Shown: positions 1 through 6,685, counted from the first letter of the stretch. The stretch: 10,906 nt of DNA from Rhodospirillales bacterium (GCA_026125865.1 JAHCKI010000056.1:1-10906), one strand, 5' to 3'. Numbers and translations: made by a program. The notes: generated from the sequence alone by a model not told the origin.

Positions 1-636
1 CGCTTCGGTGAACGATGTTTCCTCGGCCGTGGCCTGAAATTCGACGATGCCGCCGCGACCGGTAAGGACGAAGTTGGCGTCGGCCTTGGCCGTGCTGTCC
101 TCCGCGTAGTCCAGGTCCAAAACCGGTGTATCCTTGTACAGGCCGCAGGAGACGGCCGCGACCTGGTCCGTGAGCGGAATAGCGGTCAACACGCCTAGAT
201 CCACAAGCCGGCGAAACGCCAGGTGCAGCGCCACATAGGAGCCGGTGATCGATGCGGTTCGCGTGCCCCCATCGGCTTGAATGACGTCGCAGTCGACCCG
301 AACCTGCATTTCCCCCATGGCGGCGAGGTCCGTCACCGCCCGCAGGCTGCGTCCGATCAGCCGTTGGATTTCGTGGGTGCGCCCTCCCTGCCCTCCGCGT
401 GCCGCCTCGCGCACCGATCTCTCCATGGTCGAACGCGGCAGCATGCCGTATTCCGCCGTCACCCAACCGCGCCCGCTGTCGCGAAGAAACGGCGGTACCC
501 GCTGCTCGACCGACGCGGTGCACAGAACATGGGTGTCGCCGAAACGGGCCATGCACGAGCCCTCGGCATACTTGTTGACGTCGATCTCAAGAACGACGGG
601 TCGCATTTTGTCGAGGGCACGGCCGGAAGGTCTCAT
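1..636 (-). CDS. rph: Ribonuclease PH, 3' end cut by window edge
   Basis: RNase PH is a phosphate-dependent 3'-to-5' exoribonuclease that trims the 3' ends of tRNA precursors. It works as a hexameric ring in the cytoplasm. Reading the reverse strand from 636 gives 212 residues in frame to the window edge. The family is about 238 residues long, so roughly the last 26 are missing. Visible family marks are the N-terminal MRPSGRALDKMRPV, WVTAEYGMLPRST (58-70), R86 in GGRTHEIQ, the phosphate-binding stretch GGTRTASITGS (123-133), and DLDYAEDSTAKAD (174-186) with the metal-binding D180 and D186. I chose the ATG at 636 because MRPSGR is the usual family start. An in-frame ATG at 678 would add MTNNAAPDIRGKIQ, and neither start has a strong ribosome binding site. 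The gene diverges from hrcA, a common alphaproteobacterial arrangement. Confidence 0.96.
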   Translation of the reverse strand, partial: MRPSGRALDKMRPVVLEIDVNKYAEGSCMARFGDTHVLCTASVEQRVPPFLRDSGRGWVTAEYGMLPRSTMERSVREAARGGQGGRTHEIQRLIGRSLRAVTDLAAMGEMQVRVDCDVIQADGGTRTASITGSYVALHLAFRRLVDLGVLTAIPLTDQVAAVSCGLYKDTPVLDLDYAEDSTAKADANFVLTGRGGIVEFQATAEETSFTEA

Positions 637-697
637 TTGAATTTTCCCACGGATATCGGGAGCGGCGTTGTTGGTCATAGGCTAGCGCGGCGCCCCC

Positions 698-748
698 CCA
701 AAGGTAAACCCCGGCCAAAGGTAAACCCCGGCCAAAGGCAAACCCCAG
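698..748. repeat. Three-copy 17-bp tandem repeat between rph and hrcA
   Basis: The unit is CCAAAGGTAAACCCCGG. Copies lie at 698-714, 715-731 (both exact) and 732-748 (two mismatches). The array sits in the divergent rph/hrcA intergenic region, upstream of both start codons, so it could be a regulator array or simply a slippage product. No function is shown by the sequence. Confidence 0.9.
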
Positions 749-754
749 GTCGCG

Positions 755-785
755 TTGACGGTGGGGGGTACCGAGGCTACATATT
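755..785 (+). promoter_or_regulatory. Candidate sigma70-type promoter for hrcA
   Basis: TTGACG (755-760) matches the -35 consensus at five of six positions. It is followed after 17 nt by TACATA (778-783), a weak -10. CATATT (780-785) is a better hexamer but gives a 19-nt spacer. Transcription would start near 790, leaving a leader of about 120 nt before hrcA. The array of 17-bp repeats ends just upstream, at 748. Confidence 0.35.
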
Positions 786-910
786 GGACGCCGATTTGTT
801 GCACGCCAAGTTGCAGAGGAGGTCGCCGTTGGGGACGTCCGAAGAAAACCGCCGACGGAGCGGTATGGCTGCATCGGGCATGAAAACGTAACGCTTCGCA
901 AGCAAAGAAC

Positions 911-1990
911 ATGTTGGTCTCGGAACTCAACCAGCGCTCGCGCGCCATCTTTCGCCAGATCGTCGACGCCTATCTCGAAACCGGCGAACCGATCGGCTCG
1001 CGTACTCTCTCGAAGCGCATGGGCACGAGCCTTTCGCAGCCGATGGCGTCCGGGTTGGCGGCGGGCTTGAATCTGTCGCCGGCGACCATACGCAACACCA
1101 TGGCGGACCTCGAGGAAGCGGGCCTCCTGTACTCGCCGCACACCTCGGCCGGGCGGCTGCCGACGGAAATGGGGCTGCGTCTCTTCGTGGACGGGCTGCT
1201 CAATATCGGCGATCTCCCCGAAGATGAAAGGCGCTGCCTCGCCGAGCAATTCGCGGGCTCGGGCAACAGTGTCGAGGGCCTGCTCGACAAGGCGACGACC
1301 GTATTGTCCGGACTGTCCCACTGTGCCGGGCTAGTCATGGCGCCCAAGTCGGAAGGGCCGCTGAAACACATCGAAATCGTCAATCTGAGCCCCGGCCGAG
1401 CGCTGGTAGTGCTCGTCCACGAATCCGGCATGGTCGAAAACCGGATCATCGAAGTCCCCGCCGATGTGCGGCCATCGGCCCTGGTCGAGGCCTCCAATTT
1501 CCTCAGCACGCGCCTCATGGGCCGCTCCCTTGCCGACGCGCGCGCCGAAATCCTGGCGGAACTCCGGTCCCACGAGGCGTATCTGGATGAGCTGGTCAGC
1601 AACGTGGTGGAGTCCGGGTTGGCGATCTGGTCGGGGAATGAGGATGGCGGCGCGTTGATCATTCGCGGTCAGGCCAATCTGCTCGACGAAATCCAGGGCA
1701 TCGAGGAATTGGAGCACGTCCGATCCCTGTTTTCCGTCCTGGAAACCAAGGAGATGATGCTCAACGTGCTATCGCTGGTGGACAACGCCGAGGGCGTTCA
1801 GATCTTCATCGGTTCGGGCAATCAGTTGTTCAACGTGGCCGGGTGTTCGATGATCGTCAGCCCCTATCGGGGAAATCGCAGTAAAATCATCGGCGCCATC
1901 GGTGTCATCGGACCAACCCGAATGAACTACGCCCGCATCATTCCGATGGTGGACTACACCGCGAAGCTGGTCGGAAAAATGATCGGTTGA
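911..1990 (+). CDS. hrcA: Heat-inducible transcription repressor HrcA
   Basis: HrcA represses chaperone genes by binding CIRCE operators, and GroEL modulates its activity. The protein has 359 residues, normal for alphaproteobacteria. The N-terminal winged helix contains LNQRSRAIFRQIVDAYLETG (6-25), GSRTLSK (29-35), LSPATIRNTMADLEEAGLL (55-73) and SPHTSAGRLPTEMGLRLFVD (75-94). The C-terminal GAF-like and dimerisation part ends with the typical GSGNQLFNVAGCSMIVSPY and GAIGVIGPTRMNYARIIPMV segments. The ATG at 911 gives the standard family N-terminus, although the preceding ribosome binding site is poor. One oddity is about 14 extra residues (39-52) between GSRTLSK and LSPATIRN, inside the DNA-binding domain. 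grpE follows after 50 nt, probably in the same operon. I see no CIRCE inverted repeat near this gene. Confidence 0.95.
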   Translation: MLVSELNQRSRAIFRQIVDAYLETGEPIGSRTLSKRMGTSLSQPMASGLAAGLNLSPATIRNTMADLEEAGLLYSPHTSAGRLPTEMGLRLFVDGLLNIGDLPEDERRCLAEQFAGSGNSVEGLLDKATTVLSGLSHCAGLVMAPKSEGPLKHIEIVNLSPGRALVVLVHESGMVENRIIEVPADVRPSALVEASNFLSTRLMGRSLADARAEILAELRSHEAYLDELVSNVVESGLAIWSGNEDGGALIIRGQANLLDEIQGIEELEHVRSLFSVLETKEMMLNVLSLVDNAEGVQIFIGSGNQLFNVAGCSMIVSPYRGNRSKIIGAIGVIGPTRMNYARIIPMVDYTAKLVGKMIG

Positions 1991-2040
1991 GATCGTCGTT
2001 TCGAGAACACGAAAAGTTTTGAGGACACAGAGAGTTGCCA

Positions 2041-2817
2041 ATGTCGGATACAAATCGTTTCGAAACTGAAACCAAGGATGCCGCCGCGGAAGGAGGCCCG
2101 CCCGTCGAGCCGCAAGCCTCGGACAGCGCAACCGGTGGCAACGACATCGGGGGCGAAGCCGCCCAGACAGCGGCGGCCACCACCCCCGATGCGCCGGCGG
2201 AAGCGGGTGACACCGCAGTTCAGGACGAGCGCCTGACCGCACTGTCGGCGGAAATCGCCGCCCTCAAGGACAAGCACCTGCGCGCGCTTGCCGAGACGGA
2301 AAACGTGCGCCGGCGCGCGGCGCGCGAGAAGACGGACGCCGGTAAGTATGCGATCACGGGCTTCGCGCGCGATCTGCTGGCGGTGGCCGACAACATGCAG
2401 CGGGCCCTGGGAAGCGTCGACCCGGAGGCGCGAAGGGCCGATCCGGCATTGGAGGCGCTCGTCGCCGGGGTTGAAATGACGGAGAAGGCCTTGCTGGCAG
2501 CATTTGAGCGGCAAGGCATTTCGCCGATCGAGGCTGAGGGCGCGCCCTTTGATCCGCATGTGCATGAGGCCATGTTCGAGGTGCCCAACGAGGGGATTCC
2601 CCACGGCACCGTCGTCCAGGTCGTCGAACGCGGTTACATGATCCATGATCGGCCGCTGCGACCGGCTCGGGTGGGTGTTTCCCGCGGCGGCCCCAAGCGG
2701 GCGCAAGCCGAGCCATCGACCGATTCCGACGCAACCGCGACCAACCCATCAGCCGCCTATGAGCAGGCGACGGCATCGGGCGAAGGCGCCGGCAGCAATA
2801 TCGACAAAGAGCTGTAA
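2041..2817 (+). CDS. grpE: Nucleotide exchange factor GrpE (DnaK co-chaperone)
   Basis: GrpE releases ADP from DnaK and so resets the Hsp70 chaperone cycle; it acts as a cytoplasmic dimer. The protein has 258 residues. Residues 1-58 are acidic, Ala/Gly-rich and probably disordered. Residues 62-120 form the long helical dimerisation segment (LTALSAEIAALKDKHLRALA, then ETENVRRRAAREK). Residues 160-215 form the beta domain that contacts DnaK, with the family signature spanning FDPHVHEAMF, VPHGT-like PHGTVVQVVERGY (188-199) and IHDRPLRPARVGVS. The C-terminal tail from about 217 is low complexity and longer than usual. The start is the ATG at 2041, preceded by AGAGAG at 2029-2034; a TTG six bases upstream is less likely. 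It sits 50 nt after hrcA, so the two are probably co-transcribed. dnaK and dnaJ are not next to it here. Confidence 0.95.
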   Translation: MSDTNRFETETKDAAAEGGPPVEPQASDSATGGNDIGGEAAQTAAATTPDAPAEAGDTAVQDERLTALSAEIAALKDKHLRALAETENVRRRAAREKTDAGKYAITGFARDLLAVADNMQRALGSVDPEARRADPALEALVAGVEMTEKALLAAFERQGISPIEAEGAPFDPHVHEAMFEVPNEGIPHGTVVQVVERGYMIHDRPLRPARVGVSRGGPKRAQAEPSTDSDATATNPSAAYEQATASGEGAGSNIDKEL

Positions 2818-2834
2818 GCCGGAGCGCGCCTTGT

Positions 2835-2849
2835 GCAGGGCGGCCCTGC
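2835..2849 (+). terminator. GC stem-loop after grpE, no U-tract
   Basis: GCAGGG (2835-2840) pairs perfectly with CCCTGC (2844-2849) around a 3-nt loop, 18 nt past the grpE stop. No run of Ts follows, so this is at best a pause or Rho-assisted 3' end. Further possible pairings nearby are CCGGAA (2856-2861) with TTCCGG (2887-2892), and GGAGC (2821-2825) with GCTCC (2874-2878). Confidence 0.3.
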
Positions 2850-3039
2850 CGTGCACCGGAAGATAAAGCAGGTGCTCCGATATAGGTTCCGGCGGCATAC
2901 CGGCGTGCTTTCTCCGCCGCTCGCGCTTAAAGACAATTGAAATGATCCAAAGCACGTATTAGAAGTTCGGTCGGCACCTTATGCTCGTAATTCGCGTGAG
3001 AGCCGACTGAACCTTTTCCGACGCTTCAGGAGGATCGAA

Positions 3040-3513
3040 ATGGATTGGCAATTGTGTGGCGATACGTTCGAGCAGCACGACGCCTGGACCAAAAACGTCA
3101 ACGACGGTCGTCGTGCCGACCTGAGCGGCGCCGATCTCAGGGGCGCGGATCTTCGTTATGCCAATTTGCGCAACGCCGATCTTCGCGGCGCCAATCTTTC
3201 CAATGCCGACCTGTGGAAAGCGGATCTGAGCGGCGCGAATCTGGTCAGTGCTATTCTTCAGAACGCCAACCTGCAACACGCCAAGCTGGTGCGCGCGGAT
3301 TTGACCGATGCCGATCTGCGCGGGGTCGATTTCACCGGCGCCGACCTGGATGGCGCCGAGACCTGGCGGTGCAATTTCAAGGGCGCAACCATCGATCCTG
3401 AAATCCTGCATCGCGCCCTCTTCTGCCACCCGCCGAAGGGAACCCGGGAACGACGCGCGCCGAAGAAAGCGCCGGGGCTGCGACGCAAGCGGCGCATGCT
3501 GATCGGGGTTTGA
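3040..3513 (+). CDS. Small pentapeptide-repeat protein
   Basis: The protein has 157 residues. After a 25-residue N-terminal lead (MDWQLCGDTFEQHDAW...) come about 19 uninterrupted pentapeptides from 26 to 120, mostly of the form A(D/N)LxG: ADLSG, ADLRG, ADLRY, ANLRN and so on. The central Leu or Phe and the preceding small residue are kept almost throughout. Such repeats fold into a right-handed four-sided beta-helix of about 4-5 coils. Residues 121-157 form a strongly basic tail (KGTRERR, KKAPGLRRKRR). There is no signal peptide or membrane segment, so it is probably cytoplasmic. A strong AGGAGG at 3028-3033, six bases before the ATG, suggests efficient translation. Known members include the DNA-mimicking gyrase protectors Qnr and MfpA, but most have no known function, and this short one cannot be assigned to them. 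Confidence 0.88.
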   Translation: MDWQLCGDTFEQHDAWTKNVNDGRRADLSGADLRGADLRYANLRNADLRGANLSNADLWKADLSGANLVSAILQNANLQHAKLVRADLTDADLRGVDFTGADLDGAETWRCNFKGATIDPEILHRALFCHPPKGTRERRAPKKAPGLRRKRRMLIGV

Positions 3514-3527
3514 TTCTTCGGGCGATT

Positions 3528-3560
3528 CCGAATTTCCTCGGCTTCGGAGACCGGATTCGG
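3528..3560 (+). other. Inverted repeat after the pentapeptide gene
   Basis: CCGAAT (3528-3533) and ATTCGG (3555-3560) form a perfect 6-bp inverted repeat, with partial pairing inside (CTC 3537-3539 with GAG 3547-3549), 15 nt past the stop codon. It has no U-tract. It may be an RNA 3' structure or chance. The rest of 3561-3733 shows nothing I can assign. Confidence 0.3.
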
Positions 3561-3733
3561 CGGGTTTCACATCCAGGCCGTCGCCGACACCCGGTGCGCC
3601 CGCGCCGTTCGATCGAAAATAACCAACCAACACCGGCATTTATCGAGCCAAGCGTGGCCGCCGAGGCCGCCCGTTGCTTCCGGCCGGGAATCCGACTATC
3701 TCGGTAGTGGTCGTAACGTATTGAGATTTCAGG

Positions 3734-5731
3734 GTGTCCCAGTCCAGCAAGCGAAACGGCGACGACAAGGCGAAGCCCAAGTCCCAACCCAAGAAAGCGC
3801 GGGAACCCGCGAAACCCCGGCGCCCATGGTTCCTCGCGCTCGGGCGCTGGGGAGCGGTTGCCGCCGTGTGGTTGTTGCTCGCCGTCGGCGCCATCGTGCT
3901 TTGGTACGGCACCGACCTCCCCGATGTGGAGGCGGCAGTGGCGGCGACGCGGCGACCGTCGGTTACCGTCGTCGCTTCCGACGGCGCCGAACTGGCGACC
4001 ACAGGGGACCTCTATGGGGTGCCGGTGCAGGTCAAAGACTTGCCCCCTGCCCTGCCGGCGGCGGTGTTGAGCATTGAGGATCGCCGATTTTACGATCACT
4101 TCGGTTTGGACCTGTTGGGCTTGGCGCGCGCGGTCATCACCAATGTCCGCGCCGGCGCGATTGTCCAGGGCGGCAGCACCATCACGCAACAGGTGGCCAA
4201 AAACCTGTTTCTGACGCCGGAGCGAACGTACAAGCGAAAAATCCAGGAGTTGCTGCTGTCGCTGTGGCTCGAGCGCAAGTTCACCAAGGACCAGATCTTG
4301 TCGCTCTACCTGAACCGGGCCTATTTCGGGGCCGGCGCCTACGGTGTAGACGCGGCTTCCCGCAAGTACTTCGACAAACCGGCGACGCGGGTTTCCACCT
4401 ATCAGGCGGCGATGCTCGCCGGCCTGCTGCGGGCGCCGTCCCGCTACAATCCCCGCGCCAATGCCGACCTGGCCCACACGCGCACCCAGGTCGTGCTCAA
4501 CAGCATGGTTGACGCCGGTTTTCTGAGCCAGTCCGAAGCGGACGCGGCGCAGCGCCTCAAGGGCAGTTATCGAATGGCCGGTACCCTTCGCCATGATGGC
4601 CGCTATTTCGTCGACTGGGTCCTGGGGCTGATTCCCGAGTTCGTCAACGAAGGCGATCGCGACATCATCGTCACGACGACCCTCGATCCGTACCTTCAGC
4701 GCATGGCGGAGCAGCATCTGGCAGCGGCCTTGGCGAAATCCGGCGAGGCGCGCCGCGTGTCCCAGGCGGCGTTGGTGGCCGTATCCCTTGATGGCGCCGT
4801 CCGCGCCATGGTAGGCGGCCGCGACTACCAGGACAGCCAGTTCAATCGGGCCGTGCAAGCGCGCCGGCAGCCCGGCTCCGCGTTCAAACCGTTCGTCTAT
4901 CTGGCCGGCCTCGAGTCCGGCCTGTCCCCCGACAGCCGCTTCGTCGATGGTCCGCTTTCCATCGGCGGCTGGCGGCCGAGCAATTTTACCGGACGCTTTG
5001 AGGGTGAGGTAACGCTGCGCCAAGCGTTGGCCCGATCCATCAACACCGTTGCCGTTCAGGTCAGCGAGCACGCCGGTCGCGGCCGGGTCATCGACATCGC
5101 CAAGCGATTGGGCCTAACCGCCGATTTGCGTCCCACCGCCAGCCTGGCGCTGGGCGCCACCGAAGTCAGCCTGCTCGAATTGACCGCGGCCTACGCCGTG
5201 TTCGCCAATGGCGGTCTGGGCGTCTGGCCCTACGCCATCGAGACCATCCAGGACGCCGGCGGCCGCGTGCTGTATCGGCGGCGCGGTTCCGGCCCCGGCC
5301 GCATCGTTTCCCCGCAACATGCGTCGTCCATCACCCGCATGATGGCGGAAGCGGTGACCCATGGCACGGGCCGCGCCGCACGCCTGTCGCGGCCGTCAGC
5401 CGGCAAGACCGGCACGTCGCAAAGTTTTCGAGACGCCTGGTTCATCGGTTTCACGGCCGATCTGGTGGCCGGTGTGTGGATGGGCAACGATGACGATCGC
5501 CCCACCAAGGGCGTCACCGGCGGCACCCTGCCGGCGGAACTGTGGCGGACATTCATGACCGAGGCCCACGCCGGCCTGCCGGCGCGGCCGCTGCGCTCCA
5601 TAGAAACCGCGCCCTCGCAACCGCCGACGGTGATGACGCAGCCGAAGCAGGCCCCGACCCCCGACCCCGCCCGGAGGGAACGCGACCTCCTCGACCTCAT
5701 CCGCGACATATTCGCCACCGAAGAAAGCTGA
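3734..5731 (+). CDS. Bifunctional class A penicillin-binding protein (transglycosylase/transpeptidase)
   Basis: This enzyme polymerises lipid II into glycan strands and cross-links the stem peptides at the periplasmic face of the inner membrane. The protein has 665 residues. A basic cytoplasmic N-terminus (1-38) is followed by one membrane anchor (about 40-58). The GT51 transglycosylase domain (about 75-240) shows EDRRFYDHFG (115-124, catalytic E115), GGSTITQQVAKN (146-157), RKIQE (168-172) and SLYLNRAYFGAGAYGVDAAS (190-209). The transpeptidase domain (about 310-610) shows the nucleophile motif SAFK (382-385), SIN (435-437) and KTGTS (558-562). A Pro-rich linker and a short charged helix (RRERDLLDLIRDIF) close the protein. 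The start is the GTG at 3734: an in-frame stop lies 12 nt upstream, no other Met occurs before residue 227, and the membrane anchor needs this start. The linker between domains is short, unlike the long insert of E. coli PBP1A, so I give no gene symbol. Confidence 0.95.
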   Translation: MSQSSKRNGDDKAKPKSQPKKAREPAKPRRPWFLALGRWGAVAAVWLLLAVGAIVLWYGTDLPDVEAAVAATRRPSVTVVASDGAELATTGDLYGVPVQVKDLPPALPAAVLSIEDRRFYDHFGLDLLGLARAVITNVRAGAIVQGGSTITQQVAKNLFLTPERTYKRKIQELLLSLWLERKFTKDQILSLYLNRAYFGAGAYGVDAASRKYFDKPATRVSTYQAAMLAGLLRAPSRYNPRANADLAHTRTQVVLNSMVDAGFLSQSEADAAQRLKGSYRMAGTLRHDGRYFVDWVLGLIPEFVNEGDRDIIVTTTLDPYLQRMAEQHLAAALAKSGEARRVSQAALVAVSLDGAVRAMVGGRDYQDSQFNRAVQARRQPGSAFKPFVYLAGLESGLSPDSRFVDGPLSIGGWRPSNFTGRFEGEVTLRQALARSINTVAVQVSEHAGRGRVIDIAKRLGLTADLRPTASLALGATEVSLLELTAAYAVFANGGLGVWPYAIETIQDAGGRVLYRRRGSGPGRIVSPQHASSITRMMAEAVTHGTGRAARLSRPSAGKTGTSQSFRDAWFIGFTADLVAGVWMGNDDDRPTKGVTGGTLPAELWRTFMTEAHAGLPARPLRSIETAPSQPPTVMTQPKQAPTPDPARRERDLLDLIRDIFATEES

Positions 5732-5737
5732 AACACG

Positions 5738-5752
5738 GCGGTGAACCACCGC
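5738..5752 (+). terminator. GC stem-loop after the PBP gene, no U-tract
   Basis: GCGGTG (5738-5743) pairs perfectly with CACCGC (5747-5752) around a 3-nt loop, seven bases after the stop codon. No T run follows. Its position fits a transcript 3' end or stability hairpin, but the sequence does not prove termination. Confidence 0.35.
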
Positions 5753-5770
5753 TCGTAGAGTGCCATGCGA

Positions 5771-5799
5771 ATGACACATGGCCAGCATGCGTATAACAT
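5771..5799 (+). promoter_or_regulatory. Candidate promoter for the DUF2202 gene
   Basis: ATGACA (5771-5776) resembles a -35 element (five of six). TATAAC (5792-5797, 15-nt spacer) or the overlapping TAACAT (5794-5799, 17-nt spacer) can serve as -10. The surrounding 5790-5820 is clearly AT-rich compared with the coding flanks. The leader to the DUF2202 start would be about 75-80 nt. Confidence 0.35.
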
Positions 5800-5879
5800 A
5801 ATTTTCTAATGTAGATATTCCTGATACATGTCCTTGCATGAGTGCTTCGATCTATGAATTCGATCAAGGAGGATGAGAA

Positions 5880-6386
5880 ATGCCCCGCCGTATGCAGAAT
5901 GGAATGCAAGGAGGCGCACAGAAAGGTGTTGGTTCCGACCTGTCGGATGAGGCTACCGAAAAGCTTATCTATATAATCCAGGAGGAAAAACTCGCCGGCG
6001 ACATCTACGATGCGTTCTCGGACATGTACGACCTTAGGATTTTCGAGAACATCGCCAAGTCCGAGGATCGCCACTTCAGTGCGGTCATGCGTCAAGCAGA
6101 TCGCCTGGATATCGATGTTTCCGATCTTCCGAGCGAGGCCGGTGTTTTCGCCGATCAGGATTTGCAGGCGTTGTACAACGACTTGCTCGCGCAAGGCAGC
6201 GCATCGTTGCAAGCGGCTCTTGAAGTCGGTGTCTTCATCGAGGAAACCGACATTGATGATCTTGTCGAGGCGCAAGCCATTACGGACGACCGCCGACTTG
6301 ATAAAGTCTATGACAATTTGCTGGCGGGTTCGGAAAAGCATTTGGCCGCCTTCCAATCGCATCTGGATGACTGGGTCATTTCCTGA
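5880..6386 (+). CDS. DUF2202 ferritin-like (putative di-iron) protein
   Basis: The protein has 168 residues and I recognise the DUF2202 pattern of the ferritin-like superfamily. After a 20-residue Gly/Gln-rich lead, a helical bundle covers about 22-166. Candidate metal ligands are E36 in QEEKLAGDIYDAF, E62 and H65 in IAKSEDRHFSAV, E121/E122 in GVFIEETDIDDL, and E152/H154 in GSEKHLAAF; the E..ExxH..E..E-H layout fits a four-helix di-iron site. The family's exact chemistry is unknown to me; iron binding or oxidation is inferred from the fold. There is no signal peptide or membrane segment. AGGAGG at 5867-5872, seven bases before the ATG, is the strongest ribosome binding site in the window and implies high expression. 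It appears to be a single-gene unit with its own AT-rich promoter region. Confidence 0.85.
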   Translation: MPRRMQNGMQGGAQKGVGSDLSDEATEKLIYIIQEEKLAGDIYDAFSDMYDLRIFENIAKSEDRHFSAVMRQADRLDIDVSDLPSEAGVFADQDLQALYNDLLAQGSASLQAALEVGVFIEETDIDDLVEAQAITDDRRLDKVYDNLLAGSEKHLAAFQSHLDDWVIS

Positions 6387-6434
6387 GTCCGTGCGCTCGA
6401 AATAAATCGATCGATATTGATTGAAATCACCGTT

Positions 6435-6457
6435 CGGCGGCGCTCTCAGTGTCGCCG
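6435..6457 (+). terminator. Long GC stem-loop after the DUF2202 gene, no U-tract
   Basis: Positions 6435-6443 (CGGCGGCGC) pair with 6449-6457 (GTGTCGCCG) as a 9-bp stem including two G-T pairs, around a 5-nt loop. It lies 48 nt past the stop codon. No T run follows, so it is a plausible 3' end structure rather than a textbook intrinsic terminator. Confidence 0.4.
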
Positions 6458-6546
6458 TTCGCGCGGATAGCCCTTCAAAACCACTTCGCAACTTCCTGGC
6501 GTATTTCATTGCTTTGATTTCAATCGAAATCCAGCATGGCCGTGTT

Positions 6547-6575
6547 CGTTTTGATACGATTTTGCACGATTTTTG
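6547..6575. repeat. Three 10-bp-phased CG(A)TTTT repeats
   Basis: CGTTTTG, CGATTTTG and CGATTTTTG begin at 6547, 6557 and 6567, exactly 10 bp apart. The last two share ACGATTTT exactly (6556-6563 and 6566-6573). T-tract centres fall at about 6550.5, 6561.5 and 6572, close to one helical turn apart. Confidence 0.75.
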
Positions 6576-6581
6576 TGCGGT

Positions 6582-6614
6582 TTGACTCAGGTGAATCTCG
6601 GTTAACTATATGAT
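6582..6614 (+). promoter_or_regulatory. Promoter-like hexamers in the AT-rich gap
   Basis: TTGACT (6582-6587) is a five-of-six -35 match. Downstream, TATATG (6607-6612, 19-nt spacer) and TATGAT (6609-6614, five of six but 21-nt spacer) are possible -10 elements. The spacers are longer than ideal. No gene follows, so if active it would drive a non-coding transcript. Confidence 0.25.
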
Positions 6615-6649
6615 AGCAAACATATTGTGTCTTTTTCCGCGTGGAAAAT

Positions 6650-6679
6650 GTATGCAAATGTACTCAAAAGTATGCAAAA
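6650..6679. repeat. Three 10-bp tandem GTAnnCAAA repeats
   Basis: GTATGCAAA (6650-6658), GTACTCAAA (6660-6668) and GTATGCAAA (6670-6678) repeat with an exact 10-bp period. Together with AAAA at 6645-6648 they put A-tract centres at about 6646.5, 6657, 6667.5 and 6678, a spacing of 10.5 bp, which is expected to bend DNA. They could also be a helically phased protein-binding array. Confidence 0.8.
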
Positions 6680-6685
6680 ACCTGT

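Noticed and set aside
2959..3639. Reverse-strand frame with striking IGxxQIGAA-type repeats
   Set aside because: The repetition is simply the complement of the pentapeptide-repeat codons on the forward strand.
3377..5071. Long reverse-strand open frame (564 codons) across the pentapeptide end and the PBP gene
   Set aside because: It is antisense to a PBP with all catalytic motifs. Its translation is low in recognisable structure, and long antisense frames are expected in GC-rich DNA.
5822..5848. GAGTGCT at 5840-5846 as a CIRCE right half before the DUF2202 gene
   Set aside because: The position where the left half should lie (5822-5830) matches TTAGCACTC at only about three of nine bases, so this is not a CIRCE element.
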